DNA from: Apricaphanius iberus
Lineage: Eukaryota > Chordata > Actinopteri > Cyprinodontiformes > Aphaniidae
Direction: 5' to 3'
Length of the DNA stretch: 64,000 nt
Assembly: GCA_028564705.1 (NCBI GenBank)
Contig: JAPXFQ010001349.1
Span: 488,001 to 552,000 of the forward strand
This document shows positions 1-12,502 of this stretch, in pieces. The notes under the pieces are model-generated. The model worked only from the letters and a program-made list of their open reading frames with translations. It did not search any database and was not told the origin of the DNA. The translations under genes and the position numbers were made by a program. Positions within the stretch are counted from its first letter, which is position 1, and each line of letters starts with the position of its first letter.

Positions 1-401
1 ACCATTCTTTTGACTTCACTGCTTGTTTTCACTCTGACATACACCATCAACTGTGAGATATTATATAGACAGGTGTCTGCCTTTTCTAATTTTGTCTAAT
101 GAATTCAACTAGGCACAGGTGGACTCCAATCAAATGAAGGAAGCATCTCAAGGACCATTGATAGAAATAGGATGCACCAGAGCTCAATTGCAAGTGTCAT
201 AACGAAGGGTCTGACTACTTATGTAAATTGAATATTTCTGACTTTTATTTTTTATAATTTCACAAAAAACTCCAAACACCTGATTTTTTTGTGGAGTGTT
301 GGAGTATTGTGTGTAGATCAATGAAAAAAAACAAAAACAAATTGAATCCATTTCAAAATGTGGAAAATTTGAAAGGGTCTGAATACTTTCTGGTTGAACT
401 G
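1..401. mobile_element. Tc1/mariner-like element end (cut by window start)
   Basis: The stretch resembles the outer non-coding part of fish Tc1-like elements, including phrases such as 'acaggtggactccaatcaa' and 'gggtctgaatactttctgg' before a terminal 'ctgta'. The end at about 401 is followed by TA, the target Tc1 elements duplicate. No transposase frame is left in the visible part, and the other end lies outside the window. The family call rests on recalled pattern similarity. Confidence 0.6.
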
Positions 402-403
402 TA

Positions 404-1730
404 ATAATAAACGTATATGACTTCATTTCCAGTGTTAACTAAAAATTATAATATTATAAATACCTGCCAATTCCCTTTTTTCAGGTTTCCCCAACATGTT
501 TACATTTCGTTCACTCAACAAAATTCATTATTGCTAAATTAACCCAAATCAGTTGGGTGGAAATTGTTTTTTTGTTGTTTTTTTTGTGTTTAAGCGATCA
601 TTTTAACTGTCAGTATTTTAGATAATAATGCAACGTTTCAGCATTACATGCTTGAAAGGACAGTTTATCTAAAATGGTCTTTTGGTGATTTTGAGCACAA
701 GAGGTGTAGAGAATCAGAATGCTGTGTTTGTTTACATGCTTTTTTAGACTATTCTATGAGCTGCACTTCTAGTAAAAAGCTTTACATCTTTATCAAAGCT
801 TCAAGCCTCTGTCGTCCAATCCTTCTTGAGGGCGAAAAGCGTTCACAAACCGAAGAAAAACCCTCAAATTAACAAGAAACTGCACTACCACGGTGAGAAG
901 CTCAACCATGAAACGTTACCACCCCTGCTGTCCTGGTTGGTGATTGCTTTGCAACAGAGAAAAATTAATGGAGAACGGAGAGAATGAAACAGAGTACTAT
1001 AAACAAAAAATGTCTCCATCAATACGTCTGCGTCTGGGTGCAAAGTTGCTGTTGGAGAAGTATAAACTAGGCTTTAGAGACAATGCAACAAAGAGGTCCT
1101 TTAATGGTTGAAGCGGGATTACAGAGAAACAAAGCATTTTACTTCTCCCCTTTACTGAAGCATTATACAGTTAAGAAAAGCCTAGGATAAACAATAATTT
1201 TGTCACAGAACAACTTAGGAAAGAAATTTAGCTCTCCATCAGTTAGCAATGTCTATGATGCTGTAAGGATATGCTATGATTACAGGTTGACAGTTTGTAA
1301 ATAGTTTTATTATTCTATAAGTCAATGTATACAAAAAAAATTCCAGTGCTACATAATTCAACACAAACCAAACTTTACAACCCAAAATGCTTACTAATAA
1401 ATTGTGATTTTGATTTTTCATTGTTGCAAAGAGAACTGCAATGAGACATGACCTGTGAGCCCTGTCACAATAGTTGGATGTTGCCTCCTCATTTAAGCAG
1501 TGAGACCAAAAAAGAGAACATTATTGGTGCAACTACACTTTGTGTCAATCTAAAATAATGCATGTTTGATGTTTAAGGTAAAGTAGGTAAATAAAAGAAG
1601 CAGCTGTGGACACAAACGTATTATTCCTCTCTCAACTTTCATAATAATGGTCCACAAAAAAATTAAGTAAAATAAGGCAACAAAAAAGTACAGCAGTATG
1701 CTGACTGAAACACCTACAAAGACTAGCTAA
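404..1730. other. 3' flank of gene A, no gene seen
   Basis: AT-rich sequence with only short, unsupported reading frames. It must include the 3' UTR of gene A, which is transcribed on the minus strand. A minus-strand AATAAA (plus-strand TTTATT, 1306-1311) is a possible polyadenylation signal about 420 bp after the stop codon, but other weak candidates exist. Confidence 0.5.
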
Positions 1731-4700
1731 TTATAACTTAGTTTCTTTAGTTTGGGAGATAAGCTCTTTTTCCACAGTTTTAGCTTCATTCTCTCTTCTC
1801 CTGTTTGAATAAAAACAATAAGCGACAATTAGAAAACAATCTTTTTTTTTTTTTAAATCAATAGCTTGCAAGTATTATTGTAACAGCAGTAGCAGTGTAA
1901 TAAATGTGATCCTATGACAACTGACTGTATTTAAAGCAGCTTTCCTTTGAGACAATTAAGAAAAAGTTTAGACTCACCTGCAGATATGCTGCATTTGAGG
2001 TAAAGTCTCTGGCAAAAGTCTTCCAAAAGTCTCTGGCAGCAAAAAGCAGATAATCCCACCAAAAATGGCTAGAACACCCATCACAATGTAGGGGAGCGCC
2101 TTATAGTATTTCCCTGAAAATAAAGAAATTAACTATGCTTTCAGATAGGCAAGAACATTTTTCAGAATTTTTTTGCAAATCTGAATAATGGCAACATATT
2201 TGCTTCAGTTTTGATAAATGACAATCAAATGTTGTGTGTCAAAAAGATTGTAATTGTATTTTAGAGACATTCCACATATATTATAAGTAACTTCAACTTT
2301 AAAGCTGTGTTGGACTGTTCCAATTATTTTATTCAATGCTGCTATGAGGCAAAACAGAGCCTTGAGAGGATATTGTAATTACCCCATTTCTCCACTGGAT
2401 GGGACAGTATGACTGTCACGTTTTTAGGGCAATTATTTTCTTTGGGAATATCAGCATTATTTGTATGATTTTATATGCCCGATTACTTTATCTTAAAATA
2501 TTCAATTTAGCTTATAACTATATATTATTATATATTTTTAATCTGTTTTGTTTAGTTCAGTTAGTTATTAGGGTTGTATATATTAGGCCAATGCAAAGTA
2601 GCAGATGGTCTAAAGTAAAAGAAAAAGTTTAAATAAAAAAGTGTACTCTTGCAAGGCTCTGTTTGTGACAGTTGCAAACAGTTTTTTTTTATGTCTGCAG
2701 TCTTTCTTTTCTCAAAAATTCAGTTGGCAATATACATTTTTTTTTATTTCACAAAAAAACATTAAAAACAAAGTTATGTAATATGTTTTCAAATGTCTTC
2801 CAGAAAAAACAAATATTGTACTTTTTTAGCTGGTTTTGATCAACTGATTTTTTTTCACAGTTTAAAAAGAAAGAAATTTACCAAGATAAATGATGAAAGG
2901 GGAGATGATGGTGGCAATACGGGCAGCCATGGAGCACCAACCCATGGCTGTACTTCTGATAACAGTGGGGAAGAGCTCTGATGTAACAGAATACACCACA
3001 CAGAAAGCTGCAGTTACCCCAAATTTTCCTATCATCTCAAAGACCACAGCCACAGTTGTTAAATCTAGAGAAACGAGAAAGAAATTTGTACACATTGTGG
3101 CCCATAATGTTTGTAAACATTATGGGCCTGATGTATCAACGGTTTTGCGCTACCACATTAAACATAAGTGTATTATTGACAAACAAAGAATGTCATTCAC
3201 ACATAATATAACCTAAGAGTAATTAACACTCCAATGGCCATAAACCTGACAGTTATGTAAATATTTCCCCCTTTTCCCCCCAAATACGCATCATAACTCA
3301 CTGTGCTCTCATCACATCTCTACCTGGTGAAGACGCGCTGATCGCATAGTGTGATATGATCCTCATTGATACTCATTAGTTTCCCCTGTAGTAGTTAACC
3401 TACCTTGAGTCCAATTAATCGAATGTAGTAATCAGATACAATACCAGAATTATGCAGTTTTAATCAGTCTAACCCTGCAATACCATATGTGCATGCAGCA
3501 GGAGCACATGTACACCGCATGAATTACATTTATTACTGACAAACAAAAAACAGAATTTATGACACTCTAGCCCAATAGTAATTAATTCTGTAACAGCCAA
3601 AGAATTGATACATATGTGCCCCCCTCCTTTTTTAGTGCCAAAGACACACTATGATGAATCTTTTAGCAGCTCGCATTAGCGGCTGCAAACTCCTCATTTG
3701 AATAGTGCTACTTGCGCCTGAAATGAATTGCTCATGCAATCCTAGTATGTCACCCGCAAATTAAGGACAACCAACTCAAATAGTTTGTTAGCGCCGGCAC
3801 ACAATTTTGCGGTCATTATCAGGAATGAAGTGTCTTAATACAGCAAGAGACATGCTGCATTGCAAGCAAGCGTTGGTTGTGATCCGGTTCCTGAAAAGGC
3901 ACAAATAGGCCATATTCAGGTTTGCTTATTCTAAGGTGAGTCTAAACAAGCAGAATTAAAGATTAGCCAAATAAAGTGCATTGACAAACTTGGTATAGAT
4001 CTATTAATATTAAATATTTTTCCGTTTTTTTTTAATTAACAGCATACCAAAGAGGCTTTAAGCATTACCTATGGGTATGAGCTGGACACAGAGGATCATT
4101 ACACCTCCTAGGAAAAGAGTGGAGGACTGACAAAGGCGCCTGGAAAAGAACCGCAGCAGCACAGAGGCAATTATATATGCTGGGACTTCTATCACAGCAG
4201 ACAGGAAACAGTTTAAGTATGGGTCACCACTAAGATTTGAAGTGTTGAGAATCAAAGCATAGTAACTAATGGTGATGATCGACCTGCGAAGATATTCACA
4301 AAAATTTGCATTAATGTAATATTACAAAAACAGAAATCTACATGCAATGCTAGTCAGGTATTTTTGAAACTACACAAATGCAGCGGTGTATGATAAAATT
4401 TAAAGCTTGCAATGAATGATGGTTTCAAAATTTAACAGTTTGTGTTATGAAAAGAGGCTGAATACACACCACAGACTGGCACATAATAATGTAATGGATG
4501 CTATGTTGCAGCTTTTCAGAATGACCAGCATATTTGTTTTCTCTTCTCTGTTTGACAAAGCATCTTCAATCTAAAACAGATAAATAAATACAGGAAATGT
4601 TCACCATAAACAACACTGATTCCAATAAATACCTCAATGAACATGTATTTAAAAGAAAAAGTAGGCATGAATATGTTCTATGGCTGCCAACCTGATGTGA

Positions 4701-7700
4701 AACTGATGAAAGGCTTTGTGTTATTTTATGCATTGTTAATAATGTGGTTTGATAAGCTTACCTCAGCAGGGCTAAAAATGTCCTGAGGGACTTCTACTTT
4801 ATTCATTTCTGCAGCATTCTTAAGAATGACTTCTGCATCTTTTACTCTCCCCTGAGAAAGCAGCCAGCGAGGAGATTCTGTCAGCAACCTGAAAAAACAA
4901 ACATAATCTGCAGATTAAAGTTATGTGGAAGACAGTTTGTGAAGTTTTTGTAAAAAATTTTTTTTTTATGAAATTCAAATATTGCAAAGAACAAGAAGTA
5001 AAACATTGGGATCTAACATTCAAAGGTTAGTTTATGAAATTCTATTTTATCTGAGGGGCATAAATGTAAAGAGAGAAGAATGCAAAGATGATTAAAGGAC
5101 GATAACATGGTGTTTGGTAAGTATACAATAGAACAAACATATAAGATTACTGATTAATCTTACCACCACAGAGGTATGTAGATGAGTCCAGATACAGCCA
5201 TTGCAACTACCAGCATTCTCCAGTCACGGATGAAATAGGCCACAGCAGGCATTAACATGTAACCTATAGCTGAGCCCATAAAAACTCCAAGTGAACAGAA
5301 GACAACCCGCATTTTGGGGCTAAGAATTTCAGATCCTGTAAGTTTCATGGGGAGAAGTTATTAAAATAACACGGTCTGCTCTCTAGGTACATTATTATCA
5401 ATTGTATATTCATTTCTATGTGTATACAACTAAAGATTAAAAAAAAATCTAAACTTTTTATAGCATTTTTACAATGCAGGACTAATGCCATGATAATTTC
5501 AACCACAAAATGTAATCTTTTGGGACTCTGTTACTGGCTTCATGTCACAAAAATATTTTTTTTAGCACTGAAAATAGTAAAAGGTCTGCATTTGTATAGA
5601 GCTTTATCAAGTAGGAAGAGCTATTTAGGAAGAGTTATTTACACAACAAGTAGTCTTTCACCCATTCATACACATATTGTATGACCACTAACAAGGTTTT
5701 TACTTTTTAACTATTAAACTAGTTAAAGGGTATTGGTAGATCATGTCTTTGGAAAAAAAATTAGCTGACTCTTAATCTATTGTAAATATTAGACATGGAT
5801 TTTTTTGTCCCCATTTTAAAATAAAATAAAATTCTACCAGACCAATCACAAATTCTTGTAGAAAGTATTTTATAAGCAAAAGGATTCCTAAAATAAAGCA
5901 ATATTATGTGCCCTTTGTACATTACTTTTTTGATTTAACAACATATTACCTAGGACAAATGCTATTGTATAGTTGGAGAAAGATCCAGCACCAGCAAGAG
6001 AAAAAATGAAGGTGAAGATCTCCCAGCTGGGTGAGAAGATCTGTGCAGTCATTGCTAAAGTTTGAAGAGCCATCATGATAAAGAGAACTGGCTTCCTTCC
6101 AAACCTGTTGAAGACAAGGTGTAGCGTCAGCCAGATGGTGTTTGACTTAGCCCCTAAAAGAAAATATGATTATTCTTAAAGAAATACTCAACATAAGGTA
6201 CATACCTGTCCGACATCTGGCCTGACACCATAGTTCCTATTAGCACCCCAACATAATGAAGAGAGGTGGTCAGTGGAGATTTGTATGCATCATCACATAC
6301 CAAGTCCCACTGTAAAAAATATTTTTTAAAAGGTATATTTTTTCACAAATTCCTTTATTAATATAATAGTTTTTATGCATTTTCCTTTATAAGAGAAAAA
6401 AAACATGCTTATGTTTCGGATTGATGATAAAACTAATGATGTGATGTCGGTCACTGGGTGTTCCTCAATGCCCAGGAACCTCGCCTTGATGCCTTGGTCC
6501 CGCCGCGGTTGCCTAGGAGATACGTCATCAGGGACCGCCAAGGCGTGTTCCAATGTTCATGTGCTACGGAGGAATCTGTCCTCCGTTTGTTAGCCGTTTA
6601 GCTAACTGACCAAGGATACATTAGACATGCCTTGATGCCTTCTCTCAGTCAAAAATTTTCCAGAATACAGCTCGGTAGGAGCCTGCAGCAGCTACTTCGG
6701 GGGTAAATTTCTATTTTAAATGTAAGTCAACTAATTTTAACCATCAGGCTTATATGTAAAATTTTTGTTTTATTTTTTTTATTATTATTTTTTAGATCCA
6801 AAGCTGCACGGTGGCGCAGTGGTTAGCACTGTTGCCTTGCAGCAAGAAGGTTGTGGGTTCATATCCTGGCCCAGGGTCTTTCTGCATGGAGTTTGCATGT
6901 TCTCCCCGTGCATGCGTGGGTTCCCTCCAGGTACTCTGGCTTCCTCCCACATTCCAAAAACATGACTGTCAGGTTAATTGATCACTGGAAATTGTCCTTA
7001 GGTGTGAGTGTGTGCATGGTTGTTTGTGCTGTTTGTCCTGCCCTGTGATGGACTGGCGACCTATCCAGGGTGTACCCCGCCTCTCGCCCGTTGACAGCTG
7101 GAGATAGGCACCAGCACCCCCGCGACCCATAAAGGATTAAGCGGTTAAGAAAATGGATGGATGGATAGATCCAAAGCAGTTATATATGGTTGGTTAGTTG
7201 CTTAGTAGGTACAGCTTTGCTGGCTACCAGTTACTAATTCGCTTACACATTTGATTTAACAGACATATACACAATTTTAAAAAATTTTAAAAACTCGACT
7301 TTGAGAAACACCCACTGTCTTTGTCTTGCCTTGCACTCTTAGTCCACAGATGTCCTGAGTTTCCTCGATTGTCTCCCTAGTACTTTCCTTGAGTATTTAC
7401 ACCCTCATGTTATTACCTGTTCTTTGTCGGATCCTTGCTGTTGCTGTCTGCTGTCACTGTCACATTTCCTCATTGTGCCATGTCATCATCACTACGCTTT
7501 CAGTTTTGGGTGTTAATAATTAAAAAAATAATTATTTTAAGTCAAAACATCTCTGTGCACCTGGGTCTTTTAACCATTGCATTACAGAAACTGATCTACC
7601 AAAACAAACCGGCACAACATTTTATTTGGTGACATTGATCAGCAAAAATACAGTATCTCTTGTGGAAATTACTAACTGCTTCTGGTTTAGTTCTGATATA

Positions 7701-10700
7701 TATTTTAAGATTTTCAAATTGATTAAGTCATATATATTTTCATAGAAATTATGCTTTCTTTGTTTATTGTTCATTAATCCCCTTTGGAAGAGAAGAGCCA
7801 GGATGCAGGACTAGTCTTTAAGAAGTTTTACTTGCAAGGAGAGTGTAACACAATCTTGAGCAAGTCATACAACCCTCTTTCCTCTAGAGGCTCACAATCT
7901 TTTTTTATATACAGCAAACTGATCAGTATTAAGCGATGGTTAAACAACCTCAATGGGTTAAATACTATCTAAAACATTTCTGACAAATCAAATTAAAATC
8001 AACTCAGTCAACTCATGAAGTAAGAATCCAGCAATGGATTTTTTCGCCTCTTTTTGAATTTTACTCAAATACAAATACAATTCTTCCTGACATATAGAAA
8101 ATAGTTATACTTATTGAAGATAGATATGAAAGTATATATTTTTTTCATGTTACACTTCTAATTTTTTATATTTAATTATCCATTATAATAATTATGGATT
8201 TGCAATAATTGTTGATAATTTTCCATTACTCCTGAAATGAACATGTAACAAGAGATGTAATTGAAAAGAAAAATAACGTAACAGCCATTACTTCATCTAT
8301 GGTTAAACCAACAGGGGCAACACATAGCTGATGATGATTTGGTGCTTGTGGAAGGTTTGGCTGAACATGGTTGTGATGATGAGTTAATGCTGGTGGGGAC
8401 ATTGGTGCTTGTGGGGGTGTTGGCAGAAAGTACCAGAAGAGGATGCTTTATGTGCATGTGATTATGCATGGCAGGTATTGACAGATGTTTGATATCTCTT
8501 CCTCTGCAGAGGCAGGCACCCTCTTTTCTATTTTGTTGCCCAAAGCCATGTGGGGACTTTCAGAATAATGGGAAGATATGCTAAGCTTGGCTATCCTATA
8601 GCCTACATCTTGCTGTCAGCAAAAGACAGTAACTCAAACATACCAAATAACTCCCAAAAGTCCATACAATTTGACACTACATAAGCCTTGTTTTAACCGT
8701 TTTATCGGAACGTTAATATTACTCTGTCAACAACCTATTATCTAAATTACCCAGCTAACAGAACTATATAAACAGAGCGAATATTAAAGCACCAGACTGC
8801 GGACGTTAATGTAGCTTAATGGAATAATTTCCTGATAAAAATACACTTTCCAAAAATTATAAACACTAAAAAAATTCTCAAGTGAAGCTAGGCATTTCAG
8901 AGATTTCCTTCTTCAGTGCTCCATCGCATTCAATAGTTCACCCATGGCCTTCTCCCATGATGAAACAAAGATTTCATATATTCTCTGGCAAAGCACTTAG
9001 ATGGGCAGAGTCCCGCTTAAGAATGATCCAAATTTTGATGTCACCTTTCCCCAGTTCATACAGGAATTCAAAGCCCCTTTTGACTTTGGCAGAGCTATAA
9101 CATCCTTTTCAAGAAATATGTGGAAACTTACCCAAGGCGGGGAGGGTGGGAAACACAAAAGGGAAGAAGGCTCAGGCTATTCAGATAGGACACAGCTGCA
9201 GACAATGATTAGACACACAGATGGGATTAGGAAAGTGAGTGCATTGTGCAGCATGACACAGTGGCGGATTTCGCCATTGACTTCCGGACTTATGCTGCCG
9301 CTTCGGTTGGAATCCAGAAGCCGTAAAAAAGCGTCTTTTACCATACCCTGTACAACAACATCAAAGATGAACTTATCCTCCTCAGTGATCCCAGCACTTT
9401 ATCACTCTAGCCATCTGTATAGAAAACAGGTTGCAAGACAAAGTTAAAAGAAAGAGTAAAGCTAACGACCCAGTCAAGTGATCTATCACTTCCGGTGCTT
9501 CTGTTCCTTCCTCCAGTCTATCAGAACCAGAACACAGTCAAATAGGCTGCACTCGGCTAACCTCGGAGGAAAGACAACAAAGGGTAAGATCCAGACTATG
9601 CATCTATTGTGGCGCTAACCATTTCATAGCCACTTGCCCTATCTATTCAGCTAACCCAGAAGTAAAAGGTCTGTCAATAGAACCAAGGAGGTTGATGGAC
9701 CTCTTCTCCTTTAACTCCCCCACTTTCGTTGCCTGTCCAGCTAAATATGGGAGGAAATCTTCTTTCCCTAAGTGCGTTTGTCGATTCTGGATTTGAACGT
9801 CACCTGATCGACTTATCTTTAGTTTCCCAGTGCCAAATTCAAGCTGAGCAATTAAAATCTTCTCTCTGTGTATTTGCTTTAGATGGCAGACAGCTCCAGC
9901 AGATTTTATGCTGCACGAAACCCATCTGCTTGACCGTTTCTAATAATCGCCGTGAGGATATTGCTTTCATGTTCAATTCTCCAAACAACCCTATCATTTT
10001 GGGTTTCGATTCGCTTTGTAAACATAATCCACATATCAACTGGAGAAAATCTTGTGCAGAATCCTGCTTACGGCTGCCGTTCCTCCAGTCTCATCCAAAT
10101 CTGAATCTACTCCTGTGGAAAATATCAATATGTCCAATTTTCCATCCGAATATCAACTAACAAAAATAGTGTTCAGTAAGGACAAAGCCTTTTCATTGCT
10201 GCCTCATTGTACTTATGACTGCCCCATAGACCTGCTACCTGGAGCTCCATTACCCACCAGCCAATTATTACTTAAACCTGAAACCATGGCCATGGAAAAA
10301 TATATTAATGCATCTCTCAACACCAGTATAATTTGTCATTTCACCTCACCCCTTGGTGCTGGCTGCTTCTTTGTAGGAAAAATGATGGCTACCTGCTCTT
10401 TTGAATAGACTACCATGGGTCAAAGCAGATTACTGTTAAAAATAAATACTTCCATTATTGTCATTTGCATTTCCTTGGATTTATATTTGAGCAGTGTTGG
10501 GCAAGTTACAAATAAATTGTGATATATTTCACATTACTAGTTACAGTGTCAAAAATGAAATATGTTTGCATTACATATTACTGCCTTAAAAATGTAACTG
10601 AGTTACACTACTTTAAGTTACCTTTGGTAAAATATCTTAAATATTTAACACAACTTCTAACCACCATAACTTATCAATTTAAATTTTACACGAGTGTCAC

Positions 10701-12502
10701 ACCACAAATACTGTATTTTTAACACTATTTTATAAAAAGTAACTCTCAAGTTCCTTTGCATGTTGAAATCCATAATCAAATCTTAGATTTTTCAATGGCA
10801 ATCAGGTGAAAGAGACAAATTTAGCTGTCTAGCTCCATAGACTCCCATTCATCTTGCATTCATGGTGATCGCCCCCAGTGGAACTCTGGTGGAACTGCAA
10901 CCACATTTTGTTACAACGGGACTGAAAGGAGAGTGGCAAGGCTTTCCTACAATGGCTTTGCTGATACCTTCTACAATAATAGGGCTACGAAGTTCTTTAA
11001 AATACCTAAGTCTCCTCCCCTTCTGGGGAGGGGACCCATGGACATGGAAATTGAAGGGCGTGACTTAGGCTCCCCATTAGCTTTTCTGGTCATCAGATAT
11101 TTCTTGAGTGACACCTGGGTAATGAGCACCGTTTTATGGGCCATAAGTTAGGACCGAACCAGCTGAAACAAATTTACACAATATGCTGGATCAGATTCTA
11201 ATTATCCTAATTTTATGGACTATAAACTGCAATTGTTTCACATGCTTTGGATCCTGTGTCCTGTACAAACATGAGGCTAATTTATAGATTACTGGCTAAA
11301 GTGACAGAAATGTGAAGAAAACTGTCCACCAAAAAAGATATTAGATTAGAACTATCATTTTTCACTCACAAATAAATGGATATGATACAGCTTTAAAGTT
11401 AAAGGCAATCGAGCTGTGTTTATGTTTTTCCTGCAGGAGGCGAGCCGCTTATGAGCTCTTTGACACTGGAGAGGAGTGGAAGTTAGCGCCACTGGTCTTA
11501 GGGTTGATATGTTTCATCTTGGATTAAACCCAAAATTTAATCAGCTGGTCCTCGTCCCATTGGGGACAATTCAAAAAAGTTTCATTAAAAATACTTTCAC
11601 AATTTTGTGAGGTATTTGGCTAACAGACAGGCAGACTGGCATGAAAAAAATGACCTCCTTAAGACAAAAAACAAATCTTCCACATTCTATCTTTATGTGT
11701 AAATATGCCCTTGAAAAACTTTGACTTATATTCAGGTGCAGCCTGTATATGTACAAAAATTATTTGCGGCCTGTATATGCACAAAAGATTTTTTCTTTTA
11801 AAATTTAGCTGGTGCGGCTTACATTCAGGTGCGCTCAATGGTCCAAAAAATATGGTTCAGATAGATTTCAGCTGGTATCATGATATTCAGTTCAATTTAT
11901 TTGGAAATATGGGTGAGTTGTTACTGCACTTTTAGAAATACATTTTCTATTTTTTAAATTTTTTTCTGTTTAAAAGTTTTTTTACTGTGTCATGTTAAAC
12001 ACCTTGACCCTTAATAAAAGTAGAAAACTGAAAATCCACTTTTAATAAATATTTAAGAATAAAATAGGCTTACATCTGTAACAATGGTTGACTGGTAGAT
12101 TTTCTTGCTGTATGCCCATCCATCCTGACACTTCTCCAAAGGAATTTCACTGACGTTTACATCCACATTCGGGATAATGTTTTTCTGAGAGTAGTTCCTG
12201 ACCATTTCCAAATTAAGTCTCTGGCAAGAGCTGCGCTTTGTGATACCATCAACTGTTTCCTCTGGGATTGTTACGTTTCTCCACATCTCGCTGATGTTGT
12301 TGTTCTCAGGAATGTAGCATTCATGAGGTGGAGTGTCACCAACAAAAACAATGTAGATTCCAGTAAACCCGTTTGGGAGGATGCTGATGGCCAACGCTAA
12401 AAAAATCCTCATCTGAAAGGGTCCCCAAGATCCAAGGAAAGAGGTGATGGTGTCATAATCCCTGATTTTTTGGTATTCTTTTTCCTGCCCAAATTCCTTC
12501 AT
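1731..12502 (-). CDS. slc22a4/5-like: Gene A: OCTN-like SLC22 organic cation/carnitine transporter, 10 coding exons
   Basis: Spliced CDS: 12502-12074, 6309-6206, 6104-5950, 5335-5164, 4888-4762, 4570-4470, 4283-4069, 3064-2882, 2113-1978, 1800-1731. This gives 564 codons including the TAA, with GT-AG borders throughout. The protein has the SLC22 plan: TM1 ending [11 protein letters not shown], a long cysteine-bearing extracellular loop with several N-X-S/T sites, SGQMSDRFGRK after TM2, a FIRDWRM segment, [12 protein letters not shown] before the central loop, and a SELFPT motif whose Glu (about residue 464) aligns with the sodium-coupling Glu452 of human OCTN2. The family is a plasma-membrane carrier of carnitine or organic cations; the substrate here is not known. 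The N-terminus has about 12 extra residues before the RDYD start typical of the family. The tail ends in TKL, a possible class I PDZ ligand. Intron 1 is 5.8 kb and full of repeats. Gene B lies upstream on the same strand. An slc22a21-type name is also possible. Confidence 0.92.
3127..3330 (-). repeat. Interspersed repeat family R, copy 1
   Basis: Lies in intron 7 of gene A. Begins at 'gggcctgatgtatcaacg' and shares phrases such as 'taattaacactccaatggcc' and 'attgacaaacaaag' with copies at about 3470-3890, 37450-37640, 39380-39560 and 41206-41600 (there in the opposite orientation). No coding capacity. It is probably a non-autonomous DNA element; boundaries are approximate. Confidence 0.5.
3470..3890 (-). 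repeat. Interspersed repeat family R, copy 2
   Basis: Second copy in the same intron of gene A and in the same orientation as copy 1. Shares the 'ttattactgacaaacaaa', 'agcccaatagtaattaatt' and 'tcctcatttgaatagtgc' modules with the copy at 41206-41600 read in reverse. Approximate ends. Confidence 0.5.
6452..7317. mobile_element. Non-autonomous DNA transposon-like element with inverted ends, split by a SINE
   Basis: Left end CACTGGGTGTTCCTCAATGC (6452) and the reverse complement of the right end CAGTGGGTGTTTCTCAAAGT (to 7317) match at about 15 of 20 positions. The left arm is GC-rich compared with its surroundings. A SINE is inserted between the ends. No transposase frame. No clear target duplication was found, so the superfamily is open. 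Confidence 0.45.
6805..7165 (+). mobile_element. tRNA-derived SINE with 12-bp target duplication
   Basis: The head carries A-box-like (TGGCGCAGTGG) and B-box-like (GGGTTCATATCC) promoter sequences. The body has the 'tggagtttgcatgttctcc' and 'ggactggcgacc' modules seen in abundant fish SINEs, and the tail is GGAT repeats. It is flanked by the exact 12-bp duplication tagatccaaagc (6793-6804 and 7166-7177). It lies in intron 1 of gene A, antisense to the gene, inside the element at 6452-7317. Confidence 0.85.
7318..8880. other. Intron 1 of gene A, no recognised feature
   Basis: AT-rich intronic sequence. I saw no exon, no long reading frame and no repeat I could assign with confidence. Confidence 0.5.
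8970..10410 (+). mobile_element. Degenerate Ty3/Gypsy LTR retrotransposon relic (gag, zinc knuckle, protease, start of RT)
   Basis: Pieces in order on the plus strand: gag-like [11 protein letters not shown] (about 8980-9020), a second gag-like piece near 9265-9330, a CCHC zinc knuckle [13 protein letters not shown] near 9595-9640, and an aspartic-protease-like segment (AFVDSG, then [17 protein letters not shown], about 9730-10050). The region that normally precedes the reverse-transcriptase core follows ([13 protein letters not shown], then [13 protein letters not shown], to about 10390). The frame shifts several times, the protease motif is followed by Phe-Glu instead of the usual residues, and the sequence stops before the RT catalytic core. 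No LTRs were found. It lies antisense in intron 1 of gene A. Confidence 0.75.
10493..10740. repeat. hAT-like 'gttgggcaagttac' repeat
   Basis: Begins with 'agtgttgggcaagttac' followed by repeated 'aagtaact/agttac' words. This is the pattern of a common fish non-autonomous hAT-type repeat. A related stretch is at 30985-31150. Family assignment is from memory of the pattern; the ends are approximate. Confidence 0.4.
10745..11130 (-). repeat. Repeat related to the long-inverted-repeat element of gene C
   Basis: Read on the minus strand, 10780-10970 matches the inner part of the left arm of the element at 37957-39093. Shared blocks include 'ttgccactctc', 'ggttgcagttccaccagag' and 'tctttcacctgattgccatt'. 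It continues to about 11130 with a GC-rich stretch. It lies in intron 1 of gene A. Confidence 0.6.
11715..11850. repeat. Short 'GCGGCTTA/GCGGCCTG' tandem-like repeat remnant
   Basis: Repeated 'cagcctgtatatg', 'gcggcctgtatatgc' and 'gcggcttacattcaggtgcg' words resemble the inner part of the repeat at about 50203-50612. Small remnant in intron 1 of gene A. Confidence 0.35.

Noticed and set aside
2890..3216. 108-codon plus-strand open frame
   Set aside because: It is antisense to exon 8 of gene A and runs into a repeat; no similarity of its own.
6805..6880. tRNA-like sequence with A and B boxes
   Set aside because: It is the head of a SINE with a GGAT tail and target duplications, not a foldable tRNA gene.
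9001..9447. 148-codon open frame as a cellular gene
   Set aside because: It overlaps gag-like pieces of a Ty3/Gypsy relic in mixed frames; no independent domain.
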